Shown piece after piece: positions 26,842 through 35,196 of a DNA stretch of 64,000 nt; position 1 is the first letter of the stretch; every line of letters starts with the position of its first letter. The stretch comes from Fen-1258 sp964449775. GTDB taxonomy: Bacteria; Bacteroidota; Ignavibacteria; Ignavibacteriales; Melioribacteraceae. The DNA is taken from the NCBI GenBank assembly GCA_964449775.1, contig CAYVBQ010000016.1, positions 15,217 through 79,216 of the forward strand, in the 5' to 3' direction. A program made the position numbers and the translations under genes. The notes under the pieces were generated by a model. It ran no database searches and was not told the origin of the DNA. It worked only from the letters and a program-made list of their open reading frames with translations.

Positions 26842-28953
26842 ATGAAAAAACTGCTGATGCTTTTTCTTTTAATGCTGTTTGCTTTTACATCTACACATTC
26901 ACAGCAAATCGAATATCCCTTCACAAAGAAAGTTGATCAAATTGATGATTACCACGGGACAAAAATCTCTGATCCATATCGCTGGTTAGAAGATAATAAC
27001 TCGAAAGAGACAGCAGAATGGGTTGAAGCTCAGAACAAAGTTACACAAGAATATCTTTCCAAAATTCCCTTTCGTGAAGCCTTGAAAAATAGATTAACGG
27101 AATTATGGAATTATGAGAGATATTCCGCGCCTTCAAAGCATGGTGATTATTACACATTCTCCAAAAATGATGGATTGCAAGAGCAAAGTGTTATCTATTT
27201 GCAGGAGGGGTTGAACGGGACACCGGAAGTTTTGCTCGATCCAAATAAACTTTCTAACGATGGTTCCATTAGTCTTGGTGGATTAACATATTCGAATGAT
27301 GATAAATATCTCTGCTATGGTATTTCACGCGGCGGATCAGATTGGCGTGAATTTTATGTGATGGATGTTCGGACAAAACAACTCACTAAAGATGAAATCA
27401 AGTGGTCTAAGTTTAGCGGAACTGCATGGTATAAAGATGGATTTTATTACGGCAGATATGATGAACCAAAGGTGGGTGAAGAATTAAAACAGAAAAATGA
27501 ATTTCAAAAAATATTTTATCACAAACTCGGAACCCAGCAATCTGAAGATAAATTGATCTGGGAGGACAAACAAAATCCGAAAAGACTTTTCGGCGCTGGA
27601 GTAAGTGACGACGAAAAATTCATGTTCCTCTCAATTTCGGAAGGCTCTTCAACTAATAATATTCTCTATTACAAAAACTTGGTCACCGATTCGCCAATAA
27701 CTCCTATCGTGGATAAATTCGAAGCTAGATTTAGAGTTGTTGATAATCTTGATGATAAATTTTTGGTCTCGACAAATCTTGATGCACCTAATAATAAACT
27801 GATCTTAATCGACACTAAAAACCATACAAAAGAGAGCTGGAAAACAATACTTCCGGAAACAAAAGATGTAATGCAAAGTGTATCGCTCTTAAGTGGAAAA
27901 TTAATTGTTACTTATCTAAAAGATGCCAATAGCAAAGTTTCAGTCTATACCATTGATGGCAAATATTTGTATGATGTTAAACTTCCAGGAGTCGGAACCG
28001 TTAGTGGATTCGGCGGCAAGAAAGATGAGTCCGAAACTTTTTATACATTTACATCCTTCGCCTACCCGCCAACTATTTTCAAGTATGACGTGAAGAATAA
28101 TAAATCAGAATTATTCAGAAAGGCAGAAGTGAAATTCGATCCATCGGGATATGAAACAAAAGAAGTGTTTTACAAGAGTAAGGACGGTACAAAAATACCA
28201 ATGTTCATCGTTCATAAAAAAGGTTTGAAGCTCGACGGTAATAACCCGACACTTCTTTATGCATACGGGGGATTTAATGCCGCTACTCTTCCATCTTTTA
28301 GCGTTTCAAGAATCCCGCTGCTCGATAATGGAGTTGTATATGCCTCAGCTTGTCTGCGTGGCGGAAGTGAGTATGGGGAAGATTGGCATAAAGGAGGTAT
28401 GTTTGAGAAGAAACAAAATGTGTTCGATGATTTCATTGCTGCCGGTGAGTATTTAATTAAAAATAAATATACTAATCCATCTAAACTTGCTATTCAGGGT
28501 GTATCAAACGGCGGTTTATTAGTAGGGGCAGTTATTAACCAAAGACCGGAACTTTTCAGAGTTGCATTCCCCCAAGTAGGTGTTATGGATATGCTGCGAT
28601 TTCATAAATTCACAATTGGTTGGGCTTGGGTTTCGGAATATGGATCGAGTGATAAAGCAGATCAATTCAAATATTTGATTAAGTATTCACCTCTTCATAA
28701 CATTAGAAAAGGCGTTACTTATCCGGCAACAATGGTAACCACTGCAGATCATGACGACCGTGTATTTCCAGCTCATTCATTCAAATACATTTCAACACTT
28801 CAAGAGATAAACGATGGAACGAATCCTGCATTGATTCGAATCGAAACAAAAGTTGGTCACGGTGCGGGCACAAGCACATCAAAATCGATCGAGCTTGTAA
28901 CCGATCTTTACTCGTTCATGTTTTACAATATGGGAATCAATCCTAAATTTTAG
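26842..28953 (+). CDS. Prolyl oligopeptidase, family S9A, secreted
   Basis: A 703-aa protein with a signal peptide ending near THSQ (residue 20). The N-terminal half opens with YPFTKKVDQIDDYHGTKISD and DPYRWLEDN, characteristic of prolyl oligopeptidase, and continues as the seven-bladed propeller. The C-terminal hydrolase carries the nucleophile Ser in GVSNGGLL near residue 555, the Asp in TADHDDRVFP near 640 and the His in KVGHGAG near 675. It cleaves short peptides after proline and is probably periplasmic. GATAGGAG precedes the ATG; a terminator follows. Confidence 0.92.
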   Translation: MKKLLMLFLLMLFAFTSTHSQQIEYPFTKKVDQIDDYHGTKISDPYRWLEDNNSKETAEWVEAQNKVTQEYLSKIPFREALKNRLTELWNYERYSAPSKHGDYYTFSKNDGLQEQSVIYLQEGLNGTPEVLLDPNKLSNDGSISLGGLTYSNDDKYLCYGISRGGSDWREFYVMDVRTKQLTKDEIKWSKFSGTAWYKDGFYYGRYDEPKVGEELKQKNEFQKIFYHKLGTQQSEDKLIWEDKQNPKRLFGAGVSDDEKFMFLSISEGSSTNNILYYKNLVTDSPITPIVDKFEARFRVVDNLDDKFLVSTNLDAPNNKLILIDTKNHTKESWKTILPETKDVMQSVSLLSGKLIVTYLKDANSKVSVYTIDGKYLYDVKLPGVGTVSGFGGKKDESETFYTFTSFAYPPTIFKYDVKNNKSELFRKAEVKFDPSGYETKEVFYKSKDGTKIPMFIVHKKGLKLDGNNPTLLYAYGGFNAATLPSFSVSRIPLLDNGVVYASACLRGGSEYGEDWHKGGMFEKKQNVFDDFIAAGEYLIKNKYTNPSKLAIQGVSNGGLLVGAVINQRPELFRVAFPQVGVMDMLRFHKFTIGWAWVSEYGSSDKADQFKYLIKYSPLHNIRKGVTYPATMVTTADHDDRVFPAHSFKYISTLQEINDGTNPALIRIETKVGHGAGTSTSKSIELVTDLYSFMFYNMGINPKF

Positions 28954-28957
28954 GTGC

Positions 28958-28990
28958 AAAGAGAGCCGACTAAATAAGTCGACTCTCTTT
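28958..28990 (+). terminator. Terminator of the prolyl oligopeptidase gene
   Basis: AAAGAGAG pairs with CTCTCTTT and CGACT with AGTCG, giving a stem of about 13 bp with one mismatch and an AAATA-type loop, ending in TTTT. It lies just after the stop codon. Confidence 0.8.
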
Positions 28991-29083
28991 TAAGAAAATT
29001 CAATACAACAAATTGAGGATGAAAAATATCTTCAGAGATTCTTGATTCATTGATATAATTTTCTTCATTAGGGAAATAGACTT

Positions 29084-29305
29084 ATGATTTTCAAATCTCT
29101 CAAGCAAATCAAACGTTTGATAATTGGCATTATCGGTACAAGTATTTTAATTATTGGTATTGCTATGATTGTTCTACCGGGCCCGGCATTTATTGTTATC
29201 CCGGTTGGGCTGTCTATACTTGCAACAGAATTTCTTTGGGCAAAAAAATTGATTGAAAAATTTAAAAATAAATTTGAAGAGATGAAAAAGAAAAAGAATG
29301 CGTAA
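29084..29305 (+). CDS. PGPGW-family small transmembrane protein
   Basis: A 73-aa protein: a basic N-terminus, a long hydrophobic stretch (IGIIGTSILIIGIAMIVLPG), the PGPAFIVIPVGLSIL motif, then LWAKKLIEKFKNKFEEMKKKK. This is the layout of the PGPGW family of small membrane proteins, whose role is unknown. AGGGAAATAG lies before the ATG. It converges with the aldehyde dehydrogenase gene, with 9 nt between them. Confidence 0.75.
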   Translation: MIFKSLKQIKRLIIGIIGTSILIIGIAMIVLPGPAFIVIPVGLSILATEFLWAKKLIEKFKNKFEEMKKKKNA

Positions 29306-29314
29306 CAAATAAAT

Positions 29315-30880
29315 TTATTCTTTCTTAAATATCCTCGAGACAATTTTTAATAGTGCGATTGTTCCTTCTACTCGAAGTGAAAGTTTTTTGCCATAGAGAA
29401 AATTCATTGCACCTTTCAAACCATCATAAAGATTTTTGCTGAACGGGTGCCACCATAAATTCTTTTTAACAAAAGGAAGAATATCTTTTACTATTGTTAT
29501 CGTCTGCGTCATCTCATCAAATCCAAGTTCTCCATGTGTTCTTCCAATTCCGGATTGTTTGAAACCTCCCCAAGGAGTCTCGGACAAACCGTGGCTCATC
29601 AGATGATCATTGATTGTTACAACACCGGCTTTGATCTGACGCGCAAGGTTTTCTCCCCTCTTTGAATTTTTTGTCCACACAGATCCAGTGAGCCCAAGAT
29701 ATGAATCGTTGGCTAATCTAATCGCCTCATCGTAATCATTGAATTTCATTACACCTACTACAGGTCCGAACGTTTCATCGCGCATAATATCCATTTCATG
29801 ATTTACATTAGTCAAAACTGTTGCAGGAAGAAAATTTTTCAAACGACTATCTAACGGCATCATAGATTGAGCAAATATTTTAGCACCTTTGTTGAGTGCA
29901 CCTTCAATGTGTCTGTTCACGGTCTCAATTTGCCGTTGAGTAGTCATACATCCCATATCGGAATTAAAATCAGTATCATAATTAACTCGAAGATTTATAA
30001 TTTTTTCTTTTAGTACGACCATAAACTGATCATAGATTTTTTCGTGTACGTAGAGGCGCTCAACGCCACCGCATGATTGTCCTGCATTCTGAAATCCCGC
30101 CCACAATGCACCCATTGCCGCCCGGTACGGATCCGCATCTTCGCATACAATCATTGCATCATTCCCGCCAAGTTCAAGGCAAAGAGGAGTTAAATACTTT
30201 GCTGCTTTCCCTATTAAATATTTCCCGATTGTCACCGAACCGGTGAAAAATATTTTATTCATTCCACAATCGAGGAAAGCATCGCCGGCTATTTTACCGG
30301 GTAAATTTATATAATTGAACATTCCTTTCGGAAGTTTTGCCGCTTCTATTGCCTCTTTCAGAATTAGTCCCACCATTTGAGTTTCGGAAGCAGTTTTTAA
30401 GACAACAGCGTTACCGGCAAGTAATCCCATGATAACTTCAGACAAAGGTATAGCGAACGGATAATTCCATGGAGATATAATTCCCACTACGCCATAGGGC
30501 ACACGAATAATTTTACTTCTTTTATTTATTAGGATTACATTCCCGCCATGTAATTTTTTATCTCTCAAAAAACGATTTGCATTTTTACAGTAATACGAAA
30601 CAGCCATACTTGCGGGCAATACTTCTGTAGCTAAAGCATCCACTCTGGTTTTGCCGTTATCACGTGAGATTGTTTCGGCAATACGGTCGGCATTTTCAAC
30701 AATGAAATCTCTAATCTTCAGAAGATATTTTACGCGCTCATCAATAGAAAGTTGTTCCCACAATTTTTGAGTTTCGCGAGCTCGATGAATCATCTGTTTT
30801 AGATCATCAACGGAGTGCAATTTTGAAAATCCAAGACTTTCCCCGGTTGCCGGATTGATCGATTCGGTTTGCTGGTTCAT
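29315..30880 (-). CDS. NAD(P)-dependent aldehyde dehydrogenase
   Basis: A 521-aa member of the aldehyde dehydrogenase superfamily. Visible: SPWNYPFAIPL (oxyanion Asn), KTASETQM cofactor region, FFTGSVTIGK, LELGGNDAMIV with the general-base position, GQSCGGVERLYV with the catalytic Cys near residue 275, and ETFGPVVGVMKF near 375. The general-base Glu of LELGG is present. A C-terminal extension of about 50 basic and aromatic residues (FVKKNLWWHPFSKNLYDGLK) may contact the membrane, as in fatty-aldehyde types. Substrate not predictable. Confidence 0.88.
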   Translation of the reverse strand: MNQQTESINPATGESLGFSKLHSVDDLKQMIHRARETQKLWEQLSIDERVKYLLKIRDFIVENADRIAETISRDNGKTRVDALATEVLPASMAVSYYCKNANRFLRDKKLHGGNVILINKRSKIIRVPYGVVGIISPWNYPFAIPLSEVIMGLLAGNAVVLKTASETQMVGLILKEAIEAAKLPKGMFNYINLPGKIAGDAFLDCGMNKIFFTGSVTIGKYLIGKAAKYLTPLCLELGGNDAMIVCEDADPYRAAMGALWAGFQNAGQSCGGVERLYVHEKIYDQFMVVLKEKIINLRVNYDTDFNSDMGCMTTQRQIETVNRHIEGALNKGAKIFAQSMMPLDSRLKNFLPATVLTNVNHEMDIMRDETFGPVVGVMKFNDYDEAIRLANDSYLGLTGSVWTKNSKRGENLARQIKAGVVTINDHLMSHGLSETPWGGFKQSGIGRTHGELGFDEMTQTITIVKDILPFVKKNLWWHPFSKNLYDGLKGAMNFLYGKKLSLRVEGTIALLKIVSRIFKKE

Positions 30881-30906
30881 TTGATCTCCAAGTTTAATGG
30901 ACTATA

Positions 30907-32460
30907 CTATTTTCTTCTTCGTGGCACAGTATTCTTTTTTTTGAAAGGTTCTCTTTTGTGATATTTCTGCGGCACTATTTTCCGATACATTTCAGGTATA
31001 GGTATTAGCATACTTTCTTCCGGAAAAATACAATCGATTTTTTTGCCGAGGAATTCTTCCAATTTCTGCAGTTCATGCGAGTCCTCCTCGTCAGCAAAAT
31101 TAATAGAGATTCCTGTGGCTCCTGCACGTCCTGTCCGTCCAATTCGATGCACGTATTCTTCAATGTCTTGCGGCATATTGTAATTGATAACGTGCGAAAT
31201 TGCCTCGACATGAATACCGCGTGAAGCAACATCTGTTGCAACAAGTACACGTACTTTACCTTCCCGGAATTTCTCTAATCGTTTTATACGCTGGGTTTGT
31301 TCAACATCTCCGGAAAGAAGTGTGCAACTGATTCCATACATTTCAAAAGTTTCTTTTAATCGTTTTGCATCATCGCGACGATTAACAAAAACCAAAACAC
31401 GCTCAAGATTTTTTTGCATAATCAAATTATAAAGCAGTGTAGGTTTTTCGGCTATTGTCGTAATATATGTTAACTGCTCGATACTCTGTACTGCGACATT
31501 TTCCGGTTTCACAGTTATCTCAAATGCTTGCCGGGTCCACGATTCTGCAAGACGCTTCACATCGCCGGAAATTGTTGCGCTAAAAAACATTGTCTGTCTT
31601 TTTGCTTTTGGCGGTGTGTTTATCACAATCTGTTTAACATGAGGAATAAACCCCATATCCAGCATTCTGTCTGCTTCATCAATAATTAGAATTTCTACTT
31701 TACTCAAGTCCACAAGTTTCTTGCGCATAAAATCAATTAATCGTCCGGGAGTGCAAATTAGAATATCGCATGGTTCGCTTTTTAGAACATTCATCTGTTT
31801 TACATAGTCAATGCCGCCGAGAAGTGAAAGAATTGAGCATGGTACATACTTTCCAATTTCACGAGCATCTTTTTCAATCTGTAACACAAGTTCACGCGTT
31901 GGTGCAAGGATCAGCGAACGAGGTGTACCATGCTTACGTTTTTTTTCAAGGGGATGTTTAAGGATGCGATCAAATATTGTAATAAGGAATGCTGCTGTTT
32001 TTCCTGTTCCCGTCTGAGCTTGGGCAGTTACATCATCGCCGGCAAGCGATTTAGGAAGTGTCTCAGCTTGAACTTGTGTGCAATATTGAAAACCTGCATC
32101 ATATACTGCGTGTAGAATTTCTTTGGATATATCAAAATCATGAAAGCGTGTCTGACCATCAACAACCGGAACTTTAAAAACAGAATCATCCCACGGTTCC
32201 AAAGGAATTATTTGCGGTGGTCTCACTATGCCATGCTCGCTTTTCGAACGTTTTTGGTGACGCTGCCGATATTCTTCTTGTGTTTCTTTCTTACGCGGTT
32301 CGCGTGGAAGATGGGTGCCGCTTGCTTTTTCATGAGGATACGGTTTATGCTCTCGTGTTGAAGATTTAGACTCTTTGATTGATTGGACTATAGGAATAGA
32401 AACTGATTTTGGTTTAGTACCGTACAGTGATTTGAGTTTTGTAATAATTTTATAAAACAA
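30907..32460 (-). CDS. DEAD-box ATP-dependent RNA helicase (RhlE-like)
   Basis: A 517-aa helicase. After a basic, low-complexity N-terminus of about 105 residues come FDISKEILHAVYDAGFQYCT (Q-motif region), AQTGTGKTAAF (motif I), PTRELVLQI (Ia), DEADRMLDMGF (II), FSATIS (III), VFVNRRDDAKRL (IV), ATDVASRGIHV (V) and HRIGRTGRAG (VI). The C-terminus is Lys/Arg-rich. The start is TTG 32460; there is no ATG before the helicase core. It lies close to tRNA-Ser(CGA), transcribed in the same direction. Confidence 0.88.
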   Translation of the reverse strand: MFYKIITKLKSLYGTKPKSVSIPIVQSIKESKSSTREHKPYPHEKASGTHLPREPRKKETQEEYRQRHQKRSKSEHGIVRPPQIIPLEPWDDSVFKVPVVDGQTRFHDFDISKEILHAVYDAGFQYCTQVQAETLPKSLAGDDVTAQAQTGTGKTAAFLITIFDRILKHPLEKKRKHGTPRSLILAPTRELVLQIEKDAREIGKYVPCSILSLLGGIDYVKQMNVLKSEPCDILICTPGRLIDFMRKKLVDLSKVEILIIDEADRMLDMGFIPHVKQIVINTPPKAKRQTMFFSATISGDVKRLAESWTRQAFEITVKPENVAVQSIEQLTYITTIAEKPTLLYNLIMQKNLERVLVFVNRRDDAKRLKETFEMYGISCTLLSGDVEQTQRIKRLEKFREGKVRVLVATDVASRGIHVEAISHVINYNMPQDIEEYVHRIGRTGRAGATGISINFADEEDSHELQKLEEFLGKKIDCIFPEESMLIPIPEMYRKIVPQKYHKREPFKKKNTVPRRRK

Positions 32461-32520
32461 AGTAAATAGCTCTCAAGTGAATAACTGTGAATTAATAGCT
32501 CAATATGCATCAAGAATATG

Positions 32521-32609
32521 CGGAAAGGGGGAGATTCGAACTCCCGATCCGGCGAAAGCCGGACAACAGTTTTCGAGACTGCCGCATTCAACCACTCTGC
32601 CACCTTTCC
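32521..32609 (-). tRNA. tRNA-Ser (CGA)
   Basis: An 89-nt class II tRNA on the minus strand. The acceptor GGAAAGG pairs with CCTTTCC, the anticodon loop CTCGAAA gives CGA, there is a long variable arm (TTGTCCGGC-TTTC-GCCGGATC region) and a T loop of TTCGAAT. Discriminator base G. CCA is not encoded. Confidence 0.95.
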
Positions 32610-32764
32610 TAATAAGATGATTCTATTAGCGGGTCGAAAGTTACAAATCTACATTCAGTATTCAAATTGAGTCATAACTTTTTCTTTTGCAAGAAAAATA
32701 TCCGGAAGTATTATTGCAATTTTTTTCTGTTAACAATTCTTGATATATTTGCTGCGAAGTTAAT

Positions 32765-32854
32765 GGAGAGGTGCAGGAGTGGTTTATCTGGCTACCCTGG
32801 AAAGGTAGTGTACCTGCAAGGGTACCGAGGGTTCGAATCCCTCTCTCTCCTCCA
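32765..32854 (+). tRNA. tRNA-Ser (GGA)
   Basis: A 90-nt class II tRNA on the plus strand. The acceptor GGAGAGG pairs with TCTCTCC (one G-T), the anticodon loop CTGGAAA gives GGA, a long variable arm follows, and the T arm is GAGGG-TTCGAAT-CCCTC. The end reads T-CCA, so CCA is encoded but the discriminator is T rather than the G usual in bacterial tRNA-Ser. Confidence 0.95.
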
Positions 32855-32870
32855 TAATTGTGATAGTTCA

Positions 32871-33317
32871 ATGCAAAAATTCTTTTTCATCTCGTTTTTA
32901 TTCTTTACTCTCTGTCTATTGCAAGCGCAAACAGTATCTGAAAATTGGGTTCCCGTTTCAATTGAGAAAGATAGATCCTTGTTTATTAATGTATCTGGTT
33001 TATCTAATTTTACAGAAAATGAGATATATGTTTGGTCACTACAAGAGATGAACCCACCAATGAAGATGGAAGAAGTAAATGGGGACATTTATAAAGTTCG
33101 CACTTATTACCACATTAACAGAGAAATTAATCGTTACAGTATTTTGCAAATAGTTTTCTACGATGTAAAAGATAATGTCTTGAAGCAGTATAGTTACGAG
33201 CACAAATCAGACAAACCGGAATTCATATTCAATTATCCTATCATCCGGAATTCTGAGGTTGATAAAATATTATCGAAGTGTCTTGAGTATATGAGTCCAT
33301 CAATTGAGAAGAAATAA
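32871..33317 (+). CDS. Secreted protein of unknown function
   Basis: A 148-aa protein. The frame extends back through tRNA-Ser(GGA), so the start is set at ATG 32871, 16 nt after the tRNA, which opens a signal peptide (MQKFFFISFLFFTLCLLQAQ). The mature part has NWVPVSIEKDRSLFINVSGL, where residues near 21-60 resemble the short surface-adhesin E-like or uncharacterised envelope domain common in this phylum, with alternating strands. No catalytic motif. It converges with the transglycosylase gene (10-nt gap). Confidence 0.65.
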   Translation: MQKFFFISFLFFTLCLLQAQTVSENWVPVSIEKDRSLFINVSGLSNFTENEIYVWSLQEMNPPMKMEEVNGDIYKVRTYYHINREINRYSILQIVFYDVKDNVLKQYSYEHKSDKPEFIFNYPIIRNSEVDKILSKCLEYMSPSIEKK

Positions 33318-33327
33318 ATTTTCCAAT

Positions 33328-34050
33328 CTAATAATCGATACCTTCTTTTAACATGCCAACACCGCCTATCAAATTCATCTGTTGTAGGATATTATCACGA
33401 CGGTTGATCAAATAAGAAGTCGGTCTTTTTGGATTCCGTTTTGTGGGATTGGGCAGAACTGCAATGATAGTAGCGGCTTCAGTTGCGTTCAACTTTATGG
33501 CTGGTTTATCATAATAATTTTTTGATGCCGCTTCTATTCCATAGATTCCATTTCCCATCTCAGCAATGTTCAAATAAACTTCTAATATCCTTTCCTTACT
33601 CCACAGCAATTCCAGTAGTAAAGTAAAATATGCCTCAATCCCCTTTCTGATTATATTTTTCCCGGGAGATAAGAAGAGATTTTTAGCCAATTGCATTGAG
33701 ACGGTGCTGGCACCACGAACTCTTTTCTTCCGGAAGTTTTTTTTCATTTCATTTTCCTTCATCGCCTTTTCGATCTGTCCAAAGTCAAAACCGAAATGCT
33801 CAAAGAATGTTTGATCCTCAGATGCTATTACGGCTAACGGTGCGTACTTGGAAACATTCTGAATTCTTACTGATTTTTGAATCACATCTGAGAAGGAAAA
33901 TAATCCCAACAATGGATCAGTTTTAGAATTAATAAAAGCTGTAACCGGCGGATCAATAAATCTAAAAAATAAAATAAGAAAAACGGAAATTGCAGTGTAC
34001 AAAAGAAAAAGCGAACTTATAATTTTAATTGCACGCCAAATATATTTCAT
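33328..34050 (-). CDS. mtgA: Monofunctional biosynthetic peptidoglycan transglycosylase
   Basis: A 240-aa GT51 protein with one N-terminal transmembrane helix. The donor-site motif EDQTFFEHFGFD holds the catalytic Glu near residue 77; GASTVSMQLAKNLFLSP follows near 113, then KGIEAYFTLLLELLWSKERI and EVYLNIAEMGNGIYGIEAAS. It polymerises lipid II glycan strands at the periplasmic face of the inner membrane. No transpeptidase domain is attached, so it is the monofunctional type. Confidence 0.92.
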   Translation of the reverse strand: MKYIWRAIKIISSLFLLYTAISVFLILFFRFIDPPVTAFINSKTDPLLGLFSFSDVIQKSVRIQNVSKYAPLAVIASEDQTFFEHFGFDFGQIEKAMKENEMKKNFRKKRVRGASTVSMQLAKNLFLSPGKNIIRKGIEAYFTLLLELLWSKERILEVYLNIAEMGNGIYGIEAASKNYYDKPAIKLNATEAATIIAVLPNPTKRNPKRPTSYLINRRDNILQQMNLIGGVGMLKEGIDY

Positions 34051-34143
34051 TTCAACTCAGCCGGATTGTTGTGTGTTAAAATTTATTCTTCATAAATGCG
34101 ATTAAGAACTAAAAGAGACTAATCGTTGTTACTTAGATAAGAA

Positions 34144-34175
34144 TTTGAATAATTATCCGCAAATAGATAACTTGT
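34144..34175 (+). promoter_or_regulatory. Possible Bacteroidetes-type promoter of ferritin
   Basis: TTTG (34144-34147), a 20-nt spacer and TAACTTGT (34168-34175) resemble TTTG-N19-21-TAnnTTTG, with the last two positions of the -7 box exchanged. It lies 45 nt before the ferritin ATG. Confidence 0.4.
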
Positions 34176-34219
34176 TTTTGAAATAAAACTTAAAAACCAA
34201 TAAAAAACTAGAGGTTAAC

Positions 34220-34711
34220 ATGATATCCGACAAAATGCAAAAAGCATTAAATGATCAAATCAATGCAGAGATTTTTTCTTCTTACTTATACCTTTCGATG
34301 GCAGCATACTTTGAAAGTGAGAATTGGAATGGTTTTGCAGCCTGGATGAAAGTGCAATCCGGTGAAGAATATGCTCATGCGATGAAATTCTACAAATTCA
34401 TTAATGATGTTGATGGAAAGGTAACATTGGATGCAATCGAAAAACCGAAAACAGAATGGAAATCGCCGCTGCAAGTATTCGAAGAAGCGCACAAACATGA
34501 ACTCTACATCACAGACCGCATCAATAAACTGGTAGCATTGGCAATGCAAGAGAACGATTATGCTACAAATCTCTTCTTGAATTACTTTGTTACCGAACAA
34601 ATTGAAGAAGTTTCAACAGTTTCTCAGATCGTTCATAAGTTCAATCTCCTTAGCGATAACAAAACATCCCTCTTTCTTCTGGATCGCGAACTTGGTATGC
34701 GGGCAAAATAA
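34220..34711 (+). CDS. ftnA: Bacterial non-heme ferritin
   Basis: A 163-aa four-helix ferritin that oxidises Fe(II) and stores Fe(III) in a 24-subunit cage. Ligands of the diiron centre are visible: Glu in NAEIFSSYLYLSMA near residue 15, the E-x-x-H pair in SGEEYAHAMKF near 46-51, Glu in EEAHKHELY near 90, and Glu in TEQIEEVSTV near 128. No heme-binding Met of bacterioferritin. ACTAGAGG precedes the ATG and a terminator follows. Confidence 0.93.
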   Translation: MISDKMQKALNDQINAEIFSSYLYLSMAAYFESENWNGFAAWMKVQSGEEYAHAMKFYKFINDVDGKVTLDAIEKPKTEWKSPLQVFEEAHKHELYITDRINKLVALAMQENDYATNLFLNYFVTEQIEEVSTVSQIVHKFNLLSDNKTSLFLLDRELGMRAK

Positions 34712-34724
34712 TCTATTCTTCCCT

Positions 34725-34750
34725 AAAAGGCGGCTAACTGGTCGCCTTTT
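34725..34750 (+). terminator. Terminator of ferritin
   Basis: AAAAGGCG and CGCCTTTT form an 8-bp stem with a 10-nt loop, followed by an AT-rich tail, 13 nt after the ferritin stop. Confidence 0.7.
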
Positions 34751-34833
34751 ATATTTTTTGAGTAAAATATTTTTTCGTTAAGATTTTTTTTACTATTTTT
34801 CGCCACCAAAAATTGAAACAAAGAGGTTTTTAC

Positions 34834-35073
34834 ATGGCTAGAAAATGTCAGCTATCTGGCGTTGGTCCGGTGAGTGGTCATAGCATTTCTCATGCACACA
34901 ATAAGACTAAGAGAAGATTTTTACCTAATCTTCAAAAGAAAAGAATATGGGTTAAAGAATTGAATAAATTCGTTACCGTTAAAGTTACTGCTGCCGCTTT
35001 GAGAACTGTTTCAAAGAACGGAACTGCTGATCTTGCAAAACTCGTTACCGAGAAAAAAATTAAGACGAGATAA
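34834..35073 (+). CDS. rpmB: 50S ribosomal protein L28
   Basis: A 79-aa protein beginning MARKCQLSGVGPVSGHSISH, then NKTKRRFLPNLQKKRIWV and VKVTAAALRTV, a full L28. ATG 34834 with AAAGAGG just upstream is the start; an in-frame TTG seven codons earlier covers that ribosome-binding site and is not used. The zinc-binding Cys set of C+ L28 is reduced to one Cys, so this is the C- form. Followed by its own terminator; rpmG is not adjacent. Confidence 0.95.
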   Translation: MARKCQLSGVGPVSGHSISHAHNKTKRRFLPNLQKKRIWVKELNKFVTVKVTAAALRTVSKNGTADLAKLVTEKKIKTR

Positions 35074-35095
35074 AATTTGCATTAGCATTTTCAAG

Positions 35096-35122
35096 AGCCC
35101 CCGGTCTTGTCGGGGGTTTTTT
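35096..35122 (+). terminator. Terminator of rpmB
   Basis: GCCCCCG and CGGGGG pair around a GTCTTGT loop and are followed by TTTTTTG. Confidence 0.85.
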
Positions 35123-35196
35123 GTTTTAAATCTTTAGTTTGATTTTAGTATGAACCACGTATAACTTTGTCTTCAGAAAATATAACGAGGTAAATC

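Noticed and set aside
32667..32870. N-terminal extension of the secreted protein at 32871
   Set aside because: It is a translation of the tRNA-Ser(GGA) gene and its flank; the signal peptide begins at ATG 32871.
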